Source of the DNA: Roridomyces roridus | Taxonomy: Eukaryota; Basidiomycota; Agaricomycetes; Agaricales; Mycenaceae | Direction: 5' to 3' | Assembly (NCBI GenBank): GCA_029378245.1 | Contig: JARKIF010000017.1 | Span: 744,001-808,000, forward strand | DNA length: 64,000 nucleotides | In this document: positions 44,358-55,589 of the stretch, one piece after another | Layout: each line of letters begins with the position of its first letter | Numbering within the stretch: position 1 is the stretch's first letter | Notes under the pieces: generated by a model | What the model was told of the DNA's origin: nothing | What the model saw: only the letters and a program-made list of their open reading frames with translations | Databases searched by the model: none | Position numbers and translations under genes: made by a program

Positions 44358-46180
44358 ATGCCCGACGCCCCGCTTACTAACCTCAATACGACAACTGGGT
44401 ACGGGTTCCATGGACGAGCCTTCGAATGGCGCCATTTATGTTTTCAGGGCTCTTCTCATTGGGACATGGGCAAACTCGGTGCGCCGCCCACCAGGCTTTC
44501 TTGTCTGTCTGCTAAGTCTCATACACCCGATAGTTCCTCTACATGGCCGAACTGGCACAGGCCAGGTACTATTTTAGGCACTTCAAGCACGATGACTGGA
44601 AGTTGAAAGTGCGCCCTGGAGCGAAAACCTCGATACATGTCACTGAGCCCTATTTCACCAGACGCTTGTAATGGTGGCATTTCTGGTTGACACCGCTTCT
44701 ACGTTGGGAGACTATGCCTGCGTGTATCTTGTACGTGATCTGAACTATCTCTGGCCGTGCTAAGCATCGCGACAGTATACAGTAACTCATGCTAGTTTGT
44801 ATTGGAATTCACCGTACCCTGCTCATACTGAAGGAAAGCCGCACAGATGATAACACATATCTGGAAAATCAGCATTGGGTGCGTTGACCTCGCCGATTGT
44901 CTGAGCATGAGCAGCTCACTAACAGCAATCATTCCAGCCGATCCCATTATATCTCTTCACCACCGCTGTGATCGCAGTCTTGGTTCAAGGCTTTCTAATA
45001 GTCCGATACTGGTGGTTGTACGTTATCATTCAAATTCACTTGGCCCCACGTTCACCGAAGCTCGCACCCAGCACGAGAAACATCCTCTTCACTCTCCTGA
45101 ATTTTCTCTTCTGCCTCGTCGCGGCAAGTCCCTTGTTTTCAATGCCGCATCACAAACTCAACTATCTTTAGTTCGGTGGCGCCGTCGCTTGTGGTGTGAT
45201 AATTGCGCTTCATCCTGAATTCAAGGAGCGGGGAAAGGTTAGGATACCGGCAACGTACGTCCCTTGCCTCGTGTTCCCGCTCCGCCTCCTTATGTACAAC
45301 CACTAACTGCGAATAGAATCTGGCTCGTCTGCGAGGCGGTAGCGGATCTCAGTATCGCCGCTGCTCTGCTTTGGGAATTCCGCAAGGCGAGGCCGATGTT
45401 ACGGGATCATCAGAGGTCAGCCGTTCTTCTCCCTTGCATCTGTTGAGGGTTTGAGGCTTATCCTCTTACCTTCCATTTGACAGTGACTTGGATCGGTTGG
45501 TGGCGCTGACAGTTCGAACGGGGACGGCGACGGCAGCGCTTGCCGTGGCCACCGTTATTGCGTGAGTGGTTCTGTTTGAACCTTAACCTGGAGCCGCGCT
45601 TCAACTCACAACCTCCCATGTCAGGTTCCTGCAGAATGACGAGAGCAATGGTATGTCCCCATCTCAGGGACCTGGCATTTCCAGTTGCAATTTCGGGCTT
45701 ACAAGTCTGTAGTTTCCGTCGCAATTGCATACGCACTGGGTCGTGTGTACATGCTCAGCATGGTGAGTTGATTGCAACGAAACTGAATGAAGTCTCCAGC
45801 GACTGATCATGGGCAGCTGGCAAATCTCAACGTCCGGAGATCGGGACGAACAGCATCCAATTCGAGCGATGTGCCCTCACCGGGTCTTGGCTCGCTAACT
45901 ATCCCATCTATCGCGCTGACCGATGAATTTGATACTAGTGATGGTGCGTGGTTGTTTGTTCTCGGAATCTCGTGGTGGTGACCGTTGGCAACTGTTGTAT
46001 AGACTTCCCCACCACCGTGAGTTAATCCATGTTCCTCATCCCGGAACTCGACCGGACCTAATTTCTACATAGATGGACAACGGAGCGCGGGAGTATCTCA
46101 CATTCGCTGCCAGAGGAATCGTTAGTGTGAGATCAGATCTCTCATCTCATTCGCGCACACACATTGACATGAAAATATAG
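44358..46180 (+). CDS. DUF6534 multi-spanning membrane protein, 16 exons
   Basis: Start ATG 44358 (MPDAPLTNLNTTTG, then ALLIGTWANSFLYMAELAQA). Exons 44358-44398, 44448-44478, 44534-44608, 44662-44730, 44776-44794, 44847-44878, 44938-45017, 45072-45123, 45172-45254, 45317-45415, 45484-45561, 45625-45650, 45713-45762, 45817-45943, 46003-46016, 46073-46180. All phases agree, giving 327 residues. About seven hydrophobic segments, for example LVMVAFLVDTASTLGDYACV, PIPLYLFTTAVIAVLVQGFL, FTLLNFLFCLVAFGGAVACG and IWLVCEAVADLSIAAALLWE. The order and the motifs HWPIPLYLFTT and EAVADLSIAAALLWEF identify the agaric DUF6534 family, plasma-membrane-like proteins of unknown function. The intron at 45124-45171 begins GCAAGT (GC-AG). 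One exon has only 14 nt. The last two exons are the least certain. Intact, so probably expressed. Confidence 0.83.
45124..45171 (+). other. GC-AG intron
   Basis: Exon ...CTCGTCGCG is followed by GCAAGT, the strongest GC-type donor, and the intron ends CTTTAG. Splicing gives CLVA-FGGAVACG in frame. A GT alternative was not found. Confidence 0.7.
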
Positions 46181-46189
46181 TGTGATAAA

Positions 46190-46537
46190 AGCCTCGGCGA
46201 GGGTACCAGGGCGCACACGGAGACATCGGCTAGTCACGGTCAGCCACCGAGGAAGTCGGAAATGGTCGCTGCTTGATCTCGCGTCAAAATACCGATGAAA
46301 CACCGAGCCAGCACCAACATCGAATGAAGAATTGTTATGACTCACCACTCACGATGGGCATCCCCAAGGCATGCCTGCTCCGAGCAGCCTAATCGTCCGC
46401 TGTGCGGAAAATTCGTCGAAGAAAGTGAATTCATAGTCCTGGGTCACAGCAAAGCAGAGTGGTAAGAGTGGAAAAGAGTGAGCGAGGAGTCGAGATAGCA
46501 CTGGGAACGTGGTGGTATGGAATCAAGCCCGTGAGAG
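46190..46537. other. Gap without recognisable gene
   Basis: 3' flank of the DUF6534 gene. Short frames only. Confidence 0.4.
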
Positions 46538-47130
46538 TCACGTGCTGGGAATCTGGCGCACGGACACTTTTGGTATTTGCCCACAGCTCCACTTCCCAAT
46601 GAGGAAGGTGACTGTGGCGCTGTTCTCGGCCAAGTCTTCGGCCATCATCCATGCTGCCGTAGCCTCGCCGCCTTTTGTTGTGGCTCGCTTGCCTCCCTTT
46701 CCTCTTGCTTCCATCCCGCTCTGCGCAAACCTTGACGCGTCCTCGTCATCCTCCCGCCCGCCATGTATGATATCGACGACGAGTCCTTCCGCTGTCTGCT
46801 CTGCACGAGGGGCCGCCGCGGCTGTCGCTGAAGGGCGAATGGTCTTCCCGTATGTCGCAGTATCTCTTCCGTTTTGTGCCCGCCCTTGACCAATCTCTCT
46901 CCTTAGCGCACGAAGGGCCATGGGAATCTCTTCTGTATGAAGGCCGTTATTGGACAAAAGTTTTCGAACCGTAGTTTTGCCATCTAAATGGCCCAAATCT
47001 GGCGAGATTTCGCCAGATCTCGACAATTCTGATCAAATCCCGTCAGATCTGGCGAGATCTCAGCAAATGCCCAATCCTCTAACTTTTGAAATCCGGCCAA
47101 ATCTGAGTCCAGCAAGATTCCTACAGTTCT
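46538..47130 (-). repeat. Unidentified interspersed repeat, copy 1
   Basis: Read on the minus strand it begins with a patch of degenerate palindromic words built on TCTGGCGAGATCTCGCCAGA (about 47110-46985). It runs through GC-rich sequence and ends with GGGAAGTGGAGCTGTGGGCA-like sequence (encoding GKWSCG) near 46600-46570. The copy at 53185-53930 has the same order on the plus strand. No transposase is recognised. Confidence 0.5.
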
Positions 47131-47439
47131 GGCAAGTTGAACACTACTTTTTTCCGCTTCCGGGATCTGCGTGGGTTTGATGCAAGTTTGATAGGCTCTT
47201 GATCCTGCCGGTGTTCCGATTCCAGCGCCAATCATGCCAAGACAACCAAGCCGTGATTGATGGAACTCGGATGTGATCTTCGGTATCGGCATCGGCTTCT
47301 ACAACGGCTGAGTGGGTTCGGCTCTTTGGACCCGGCACAAACCAAGCGCGGCCCTGGTGGGTAGTTTCCCTCCAATGCCGAGCATTCTAATTTATTGCTC
47401 CAAACAAAGTGGAAATTCAGTGACTTGGATAAAAAGCCT

Positions 47440-48400
47440 GCCCACCGTTCCAATATACAGTTCCCTCAGACCCTCTCCCCTTGTTCACGGCTCTTGAGTT
47501 TGGTTTTCTTATCTCAACAATTGTGCGGCGTGCCGTCGCCTCCACGCCTCGTAAGTAGTCTTCAAATGTGTGATCTCTGTTCTCGATGATCCACGCCTGC
47601 GTGAGACTCTCGCACATGTGGTACACATATACCTTTCGACCGGTCGACCCCTTCCTGCGTCTAAGCTGGTGTTGTAGCTCGCGCACGTGAACTGACTGGG
47701 AGTGACTTGGCTCGAGGAATCGAACAACAACAGGTGCCAGTATCGCCGTTTCCATGATGAGTTGTGCTCCGCGGGCGGAGTCGGCTATGCCTTGCAAGCT
47801 TCTGAGTCCATGGTCAACGAAAGCAACTGTATCTTCTTGTTCCCTGCTCCACCTTCAGCTGCCTGCCAGGAAAGGAGCAAAAACTCCCTGCAGTATAGAC
47901 GCAATTTTTTCGAAGGGATCCGATTCATAATCATTGTGGTACTACCAGTGGTAGCCAGTTCCGAATGGTATGCTATAGTGCCCATAAGTATGGCTGCTCT
48001 GATCCGAGGCATGGGGTTGGCTGATGCAAGAAGCTCTTGTGCGTATTCAAGAGCATCAGAGACCGCAATTGTCGCCGCGCCGAGCGGCCACACAGCTATT
48101 TTGGTCAGTGACTCCGGGGCTTCTCCGACCAAGTCCATGTTGTCATCACTAGCATCGGCGAGCCGTGTCGAAGATCAGAGTACGCCGGGAGGAAGGATCA
48201 TTGATACCCACTGTAGCCTTGATTCCAAATCTTTCACAACTTGCCATCCAATGATTGGTGCCACAGACGACTCGTGGTGCGCCAACCCTTGAATTAGTAG
48301 GCGTAGTGTTCCCAGTCGTGTGGACACGGAGGAGTGGATGATAGTCCGGACTTTCCCCTCATTAAACCAGGGAACTAGGCGCAGCAAGACCATGCTTGAG
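47440..48400 (-). pseudogene. ARM-repeat protein relic
   Basis: Minus-strand fragments read as armadillo-type helices: SVSTRLGTLRLLIQGLAHHE, PESLTKIAVWPLGAATIAVS, RIRAAILMGTIAYHSE and LQGIADSARGAQLIMETAIL. The order and spacing fit the beta-catenin-like repeat proteins that are numerous in agarics. A GT-AG intron near 48200-48150 could join the first two. A frameshift at about 47790 separates the last repeat, and the 5' and 3' ends are missing. Likely non-functional. Confidence 0.55.
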
Positions 48401-48699
48401 AATATATATCCAGCGTGCCCTCGGTGAGTGGAAGACCAAAATTAGCCTTGATATATGTATCCCATGGGGTGACGATGGTACATGAGCCGCAGAAGTGGTT
48501 TTGTCAGCGTGGAGATTGATTGTGGCTCCAAAGTTCAGCCCGGGATTGCTGTCTGACCACCAGCTGAGGAGGCTGGCGTGCGACTGGTTTGCGAGGGACA
48601 AGCGAGAGAAGTGCGAGAGGAAAAGGAGCAAACTGTGAAGTACAAGCACTGTCTGGCACGATGAAAAGACGTGTTAGTACAATGCAGTGACACGGCCAT

Positions 48700-48900
48700 T
48701 TGAAGGCACAGCGTCCACCACTGTGGATGCAAATCATAGTGAATTTCATGGAAGGAAACCCATTCACGTACCTATTTCCATGAATCATTTTTCAGGTAGA
48801 TGCGTTCACGTACCTAATTCATATATCTAGTTTCCAAGTTCAAAGTCACGATAACTTGCTTCAGTGAACAGAATCTTTCAAAACGGACAAAATACAATGA
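48700..48900 (-). repeat. AT-rich repeat with TTCATGGAA / TTCACGTACC words
   Basis: CATTCACGTACC and GCGTTCACGTACC occur 40 bases apart, with TTTCATGGAA, TTTCCATGAAT and related words. The same words occur inverted at 50440-50700 (GGTACGTGAATG, CCATGAAATTCATGG), so this is one end or copy of an interspersed repeat. Confidence 0.4.
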
Positions 48901-49467
48901 TACATTAGTCCCCCTCATGATCCGCGGCGCCCATAGCGTCGTGTGCGGAACGGGCTTAGGACCCGGGAAGTGAGGTTGTGTAAGTTTCGGGCTGCTTCGA
49001 TCTTTGCCAGTGGCATGCCGTGATTTAACACCTGGCAGGACATTCTTCTTGCAGCAAGGGCAGTATACTTCCCGAGGCATAAGTGAGCGTGTCGAGGCAA
49101 GTAGAGCGTGTGTTGGGGAATCACGGGATGGAGTTGTGTGGTTAAGGCTAGCCCGCTCAGCGCTGCCCCACTTGTGACGTCATGTTGACGTCATCCATCT
49201 ACAGCTGCCGGTTCCCTTCCGGGCCTTCCCTCTCACCCTGAACTCTCTCCCCCACGGCTGTCCTCTGTCCTCCATCCCCACTCTCTTCACTATCCCATCA
49301 AACAGTCGAAGAACTCAACAGGCAGCATGAACTTGTTCACTAGCCCGTGCACGGTGCACTGCCAACTCCACGGGCCCCACTCGGTTAAGGGCTCCACTGC
49401 TATTGAATTAAATACTTAAAAACTCGGAGGTGCGTTCGTCCTCCAAGTACCTCAACTCCCTTCTCTC

Positions 49468-50402
49468 ATGACTCGCACAGAGGGCGAAAACACCCAACAG
49501 TCCAAATCCCGCAAACACGGGCACAAGTCCCGCCACTCCGCCACTCTCGGCGGTCATCGGTCGCCTCTGGTGCCCCTCAACGACGATCTTAGCACGGAGG
49601 AGAGGCTACGCCGGGCAGAAGGTGCGTTGACATACATCTCCCTCGTGTATATTCTACTCACTCTCTCTCTGCAGAGGCTCTACATCGCGAGAAAAAGAAG
49701 CGGCGACGCGCTGAAAAGCGAGCCCGAAATGCAGCCAAGTCCGCCGCCGAAAATGACGATGACACCTCCGCTCCACCATCCAACGGCTCCATCCCACGCC
49801 CCAAGTGCGCTTCAAAAGTCAAGATGTCCGTTATTCGATCCCATCTCGGGTACGAGAAACTGAAATGGAATGCCTATCGCGTGAGTGCCTCATCCGGGTC
49901 GGCTCTTCCTCTTACCACCCTCACCCGTGTTGCAGCTGGCCGTCCACGAGGCGTTATTCGCCGCTCGCCTCGATTGGAAGTCGAATTGGCGTGCTCAGGA
50001 CGCCGTGCGACTTGGCCGAGCTTACGATGTGGTGCGTTGCTGTCTCTTTCTCATCTTCACCCACTCACACGGAAATAGATCCGGGCTGATTTCCCTGAAA
50101 CGGAGCGCTTCCAAGGGCTCTGGGGAATCGACCGTGTCGCGAAGCAATATTGGGACAACCGGACCAGCAATGAGCGCGACAAGAAGAACCCAAACTCGTA
50201 CCGCTCCCTTCATGCCCGCCGTCGCAGCTCTCCCGAGCCTCTCCGTGAGTCCTCTCCCTCCCGCCCGCCGTCGAAGGCGCCCCGTCTGCATCGGCGTCTG
50301 GACCCTCGCACCCTCTTTTCGTCGGAAGACGAAGGTGGGGACAAGGATGGAGAGGTTGTCGGCGATGGAGTGAGGGGATCGGACGGCGGCAGTAGCACCT
50401 GA
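49468..50402 (+). CDS. Conserved basidiomycete protein of unknown function
   Basis: Start ATG 49468. Exons 49468-49621, 49675-49880, 49936-50031, 50079-50402, phases consistent, 259 residues. A basic, coiled-coil-like N terminus (STEERLRRAEEALHREKKKR, then RRAEKRARN) is followed by a compact helical domain. That domain reads IRSHLGYEKLKWNAYRLAVH, EALFAARLDWKSNWRAQDAV and IRADFPETERFQGLWGIDRV, and precedes a disordered, Arg/Ser-rich tail. The combination resembles a family I have seen repeatedly in agaric genomes without functional annotation. Nuclear location is only suggested by the basic stretch. The upstream region has a CT-rich promoter (CCCTTCTCTCATG around the start). Intact. Flanked on both sides by inverted copies of an AT-rich repeat. 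Confidence 0.72.
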
Positions 50403-50439
50403 ATCCCTGTATATTCAATGTAATTAAATGATGATTTTC

Positions 50440-50700
50440 ACTCAAGTGCTTCGTCAAATTCACTGAGTTTAGAACTACACTATTCTCAATCAAGGTACAC
50501 TCAAATGAACTTCACCAGTGAGGGTACGTGAATGACTTTCCCTGATGTGTTCACGATTTATAGTGAACGACAAGGACCTTGAATTTCATGGAACCGCCAT
50601 GAAATTCATGGCTCGCTTCCACTGAAGTTCACGAGTATATTTACGTGGCCGATCTCCATGAAATTCATGGCCATTAGGGTCCTCAGTGCACGCGCTTACG
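50440..50700 (+). repeat. AT-rich repeat with CCATGAAATTCATGG palindromes
   Basis: The 15-bp word CCATGAAATTCATGG, an inverted repeat around a central A/T-rich spacer, occurs at about 50598 and 50658. GGTACGTGAATG and GTTCACGA variants lie between. Words are shared in inverted orientation with 48700-48900. Confidence 0.45.
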
Positions 50701-50949
50701 GTGCTCAAACGACCCTTGGTTCTCGCACGCCGCCGTGCTCATTTGGACAGAGGAGGTTTCACCTCGGCGCTGTGGCAGACACAGCCGGCGTTTGGAATCA
50801 AGTTCTCAGGCCGAATTTATCGGATTCGTCTTCACGAAGAGAATACATAGTTGGAAATCTGCAATGTATCAGGCCGGGAACAAGAAGAGCGAGGAGGTAC
50901 TACAATAGTCGTTGACCTGTAATTCACAAAATCTAGACTTCGAAACACT

Positions 50950-52630
50950 CCTAAGTTGAGCAAAAGAGAACCGGGCATTACATAAATCTAGGCGTACCAT
51001 ATCTGAAACTTCCGAACAGAGTTGAAACCGTAAATCGTCGGGGTCTGCGATGTTCACGAGATGCACGAAACCGAACCGGTCATCCTCCCCGTTCCAAATA
51101 TCATGAACTACAGCGTGGAATGGCTCCTCTCCATACGATCCAACCGGCGAGAGGATCAAGTCGATATACACCTGCTCTGTAAACCTAAAAAAGGTGGTGC
51201 AGTGCAATTAAAATAAGCCATGATGCATTGGAGCCAGAGCCACGGTTGAGGCGCTGGAGGAGGGAGTCTTTGACGAGGACGTGAGATCGCTGGTCTGAAA
51301 TCTTCGGTTGCCTGAGTGGACCTAGGCATTCCAGGGCGCGGACCAGCTCGCAGGGTATCGTGGAACGACGATCGGGCAGCGAGAGGCTCGAACTGATTCG
51401 AAGCCAGAATAAGGGACGGTACCCTGAGTTTATCCCGGGTTCGACGGTCAGACTCCGTCAGAGTGCGTGGATTGGGCAACGTCAAGCAGCTCCAGAGTTC
51501 ACCCACCCGCTGACCACCGCTTGCATCGTCACGAATGAATACTCACGACGAAGGAGGCGATCGTGGAAGTTATTGAAGGAAGATTGGGAGAAGGACGCGT
51601 AGGTATGCTTTGGATGGTGACAGCGGCATCGGGGTGCGAGAATTGGGCCATCGTGGATAAAATACCGGTCATGTCGAAGAGATGACGAGGGCAATGATCG
51701 AAGGAAAGTAGCTGGCTCCAAGGAAGCTTTGGGATTATGGAGCATGTACCGTGCTCTAACCTCGGCGTTGTTTCGGAAACACGGGAGTTTTCATGGCTAC
51801 GCGCAGGCGAGACAGAAGGGAGCCGGAGTTCCTGCAGGTCATTCAACACCAAGGTCCCCTCTTGAACCCAAGGGCATTCTCAATGCCAAGCATCGTTATC
51901 GGCTCCCAAGAAAGACCTCGCCAGGGCGGAGAAGACTTGGTGATGAGGTCCACGACTTCTGCACGGCGGTGATCAGAGGTCAGCAGGTCAGATCCATTGA
52001 ATGAGGACGCGCTCGTTCAAGGAGCATTTGCAGAGCACTGGTAAATCGCAAGCACCTCTGTTCATCTCCTCCACGATTACGAGCATCGACCACGATCTTC
52101 GACCAGAGCTTGGGAGTCCCGTGGCCATTGAGCGCAAACTCGGGAGATATGGGAAAGGTCTGGCTTGACGAGAACACGGAGGGAATTGGCCATGTGGCAG
52201 TTGGGCGGCTCCGAGAAATGCGTGAAGACCTCGTCTAAGATCTCTGGTGGCAAGCGCCTCACGGGCCAGTAGAAACCACGATGTCCGTCAATATAGAACT
52301 GAAGCCGAGCGCGTTCGGCCACCATTGTATCGATCACGGCCTGTATCGTTGGATCGCGCTGTCATATTGCGCGGCGGCCACTGTCGCAGCCGCGAGTTCC
52401 GAGTGGTGTAGGAAGGCGTCGGGAGGCGTGTACGACGAGCTGAGCAATCGAAGAAGCTCCTCAGACTGCGTTGAGGTGGGGAGGGTGGTCCAGGGAGGTA
52501 TAGGATTCCCGCGTCGGATGCACAATGCCGTGGTGTGATGTGGTGGTCGGGAGCAAGACGGTTTTGTGCTTGATCCAGGTCCCTCACCCAGATTGCGACT
52601 CACCTTCGACGACAGGGCCTTCCTAGACAT
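50950..52630 (-). pseudogene. F-box/LRR gene with at least two frameshifts
   Basis: Minus-strand order: a leader with SEELLRLLSSSYTPPDAFLH, then AVIDTMVAERARLQFYIDGH in another frame, then the F-box VRRLPPEILDEVFTHFSEPP ... LSHISRVCAQW. After that, in yet another frame, comes HGTPKLWSKIVVDARNRGG, followed by LRR-type pieces (LNDLQELRLPSVSP, IPKLPWSQLLSF). Each junction (about 52335 and 52130) needs a one-base shift with no splice motif. It belongs to the common agaric F-box family (coiled coil, F-box, LRR) and is probably dead. Confidence 0.6.
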
Positions 52631-52649
52631 GCGTCATGAGTCGTTCAGA

Positions 52650-53180
52650 AGGACGGCGGCAGTTGCCCTGTGCAGTCCCAATGTCCATGATCCAGGGAAA
52701 GCAATAGCTGGGAATACCAAGTCTTCATCGTACATCCGCGGAAGCATGACAAGCCATTGAGTCTTCTGATCCATCTCATCGAAACGACTCGGAAGGACTG
52801 ACGGAGTGACTTACAGTCGGCAAGTTGTTCCAGGGGGGTGAGACCAAGGTGAGACATATCCCAGAGTTGAGATCCGTCGAGCAACGGGAATCTGCTCAGA
52901 GACTGAACCCGATTGGAACCCGATGCAAAAATTGGTCAGAAACTTGATTCAGGCGTGTAGCACGCATGCAAGAAGAAGATGACGGAAGGACGAAAGCTGT
53001 GGTGACAGCCATCACGGATCAGACGTCCGTACAAGGCGTAAGCGGCTTTGCGCTGGCATGTGATCTTTGGTGATTTGCGTGCCGAGCAATTACTGATAGA
53101 TCGACAGGGCAGCTCTACCGGATCATGCGGCCAGATACCAGATCAAGACGACACGAATTGTTTGGTCTGACGGGAGGACA
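52650..53180. other. Gap without recognisable gene
   Basis: Upstream side of the broken F-box gene. Short frames only. Confidence 0.35.
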
Positions 53181-53184
53181 AATA

Positions 53185-53930
53185 AAAATGATTTTTTGTC
53201 GCCAGATCTGGCGATATCTGGCTCCGAGATTTGGCAAAATCTGAGTCCAGATTGCCAAATGAAGTTCAACTTTGATGAGATTTGGTGAGTTCTGGTCAAA
53301 TCTCGCCAGATCTCAGAAATGTCTGGCAAGGAAGCCAAATCTGGTGAGATTTGGCGAGATCTCGCCAGAACTGGCCAGAACTGGGATGTGAACACCAATT
53401 TCTTGGTTTATTGTCCAGTACGGACCCTCAAACTTCTGATTCTTACCCAGCAGCTCGCCAGCCCCTCCACGCCACCCTCGCGCCGTAACGCCAACCCCAA
53501 GCACGCCCAGCTCCCCTCGCCGCCTACTGCATCCCGAATGACGATGCGGCGAGATGGTTGCGCTGAAGCCCGACCGCGCTCGCTCCCCGCCCTTAACCGA
53601 CGAGTATGAACCCCACCGGCGAGCACGCCAATCTCCTTCGCCTCATTCCCTGTTCGTTCTCACGTACAGACTCCTCCCTTTGCATACCGCATCTGCCATC
53701 CATTCGTCTCTCCTCCTGATGTATCCATTATTTAGTTTTGTATAATTTCATTGTCAGCGGACTTGTACCATTTTGCTGCATAGCTGCCGACGGCAATTGA
53801 TGTGCACAGGGTTCTGATCAAAATGATGCAGAAATCACCGCCACAGCACTGCCGCATTACCTTCCCGATCGGGAAGTGGAGCTGTGGGCATTTTGAAACA
53901 AGTGCGCACGGACCACCTGAGTCATATCAT
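53185..53930 (+). repeat. Unidentified interspersed repeat, copy 2
   Basis: Begins with a 200-bp patch of TCTGGCGAGAT-type words on both strands (53195-53390) and ends near 53860-53900 with CGGGAAGTGGAGCTGTGGGC (encoding GKWSCG). It is an inverted counterpart of 46538-47130. Confidence 0.5.
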
Positions 53931-53934
53931 TATC

Positions 53935-54800
53935 TGATCCGAGATCGACTCCTTGCTCTTCGCCTTCGTGCTCTCCGCACTCAACGGCCAACTACTCCTT
54001 GCTGCACCAGCAATTTCTGTGGTCTGAAAGTGGAATGCAAGATCTGTGTAAGCAAACAATAAAGTCCGATGCCACCGATGCCCGATTCCCCATCCATGCT
54101 TTGGCCGACCTCAAGGGGACCGCGATCTAGTGCCTGAATATACATTGAGAGTTGAAATCTATGCCTCACGCGTGGTACTCCTCGCCTCACTACGACAAAC
54201 CCTCGTCGTCCATCTTCCAAGTTCTGCTTCTTTGCTTCAGAATCTTCGACAGACAACATCGACTCACCATCCACGTTCGTTCGTTCATTTCCCGGCGGCG
54301 ATCCGGGCTCAGATTCAGTATCTGCCAATCGGACAGGCCACCGCCCGTGCCTGCTTATCCTTCGCGTCCGCATCACGGCGATTGACGGCACGGACGCCAT
54401 GGCCGTACATATTCATTTCGGGGTCAGTTCTTGCGTTTGAATTCGAACCGATAGCAAAATACACATTAATTACAAAAGGTCTGCAGGGCCACTGCGGCAT
54501 GCGGATACGCAGAAGACTGCTCTCTATATCAGTTTAAACCCGACGCCATGGTCTCTGAGTGGGTCGCTCCTCCTAGGGGACTACGACGCGAGCAACCATC
54601 AAGAATGGCACAAAGGTACCCAAAAGCTTCGCCTCACGGGATCGAGAAAACATGATAAATCGACCCGACATCGGGCGGGGAGACGGATGATACTCGGACG
54701 AATACCTGAACGTCACCCGGCTGAGACGAGTCGGAAGAGGCTAGCGCGGTTGGGGGTTGGGATCGTGACGTTGGTGCATTCCCATGTTCTGCGCGCGTGA
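53935..54800. other. Gap without recognisable gene
   Basis: Short frames on both strands, no motif recognised. The distal part is the 3' flank of the minus-strand zinc-cluster gene. Confidence 0.35.
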
Positions 54801-54805
54801 GTTCT

Positions 54806-55562
54806 CTACTCGCGACAAGGGGATGGCGGGTACACACCTCTGGGATGAGTCCCTCCACGATGCGTAGCCCACGTCGGCGGTCCCGGTGGTGGGGGTCGAG
54901 GTGAGTGCCCGTCGAGCCCTGGGGAGTGGAAGACGTGAGGTGGGTAGGCCTGGGTCGGTGATGGGAGAGGAGGAGAGGATGTGACGAAATACGGAGATGG
55001 GTGCTGCCGCGCTGGCGCCGTTGGAACGGGAGGCATTGATGCAAGCACGCCGGGTGGAAGGTGAGATATGAATGCTTCCAGGGCGCCCACCCGGGAGCGC
55101 AGCGCCTCATATTGCGCGATAGGGACGTAGCGTTCAGGTCTGGACGTCCTTGAGTATCGAAGACGACCTGTATGGCGAAGAAACTCACATTGGTTCGACC
55201 ACATGCCACTTGCACTTGTCCTGATCGCCCCGTCTGACGCATGGCGTACACGGTTGTGTCCGGTCGCATCTAATCTTGCGGCGCTTGCACTCTGAAAACA
55301 TCAGCATATGACTCGACGGAGGAGAGGTATGCTCACCAATACAGCTCAAAGCCTGGCGTCGCCGTTTCTTCTTAGGCGCGTCGCCACCTGTAGCCGCAGA
55401 ATCGTGCTCCATGCTCGAGTCTTGAGCGTCTTGATCGGAGGGGCTGGGGCTGGCGTGCAATGTGGGTGATGGGAGTGGGGCGGCGGAAGGGGGCGGCGGT
55501 GGCAGGTAAGGATGCAGAGAGCGGATGCTCGGCAATTGGGTTCCTCGGCCGGGTTGTTGCAT
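54806..55562 (-). CDS. Short Zn2Cys6 zinc-cluster protein
   Basis: Minus-strand ATG 55562. Exons 55562-55337, 55291-55189, 55148-54806, phases consistent, 223 residues. A Pro/Ser-rich start is followed by KKKRRRQALSC, the intron, then IECKRRKIRCDRTQPCTPC and VRRGDQDKCKW, a complete CX2CX6CX5CX2CX8C cluster. Next is an alpha-helical stretch (YVPIAQYEALRSRVGALEAF), the usual linker/dimerisation region, then a Pro-rich tail. No fungal-specific middle homology region is present, so the protein is much shorter than the usual 500-900 residues. It could be a genuine small regulator or lack 3' exons. Another frame downstream to 54634 might encode more. The intron splits the cluster after the second position, unlike in the two factors at 12-20 kb. 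Confidence 0.75.
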
Positions 55563-55589
55563 AGTGGCAAAAGGGTGTCTCTGTTCATG

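Noticed and set aside
46538..47026. 162-codon minus-strand frame
   Set aside because: It coincides with the interspersed repeat, and its end (GKWSCG) is simply translated repeat sequence also present at 53.9 kb.
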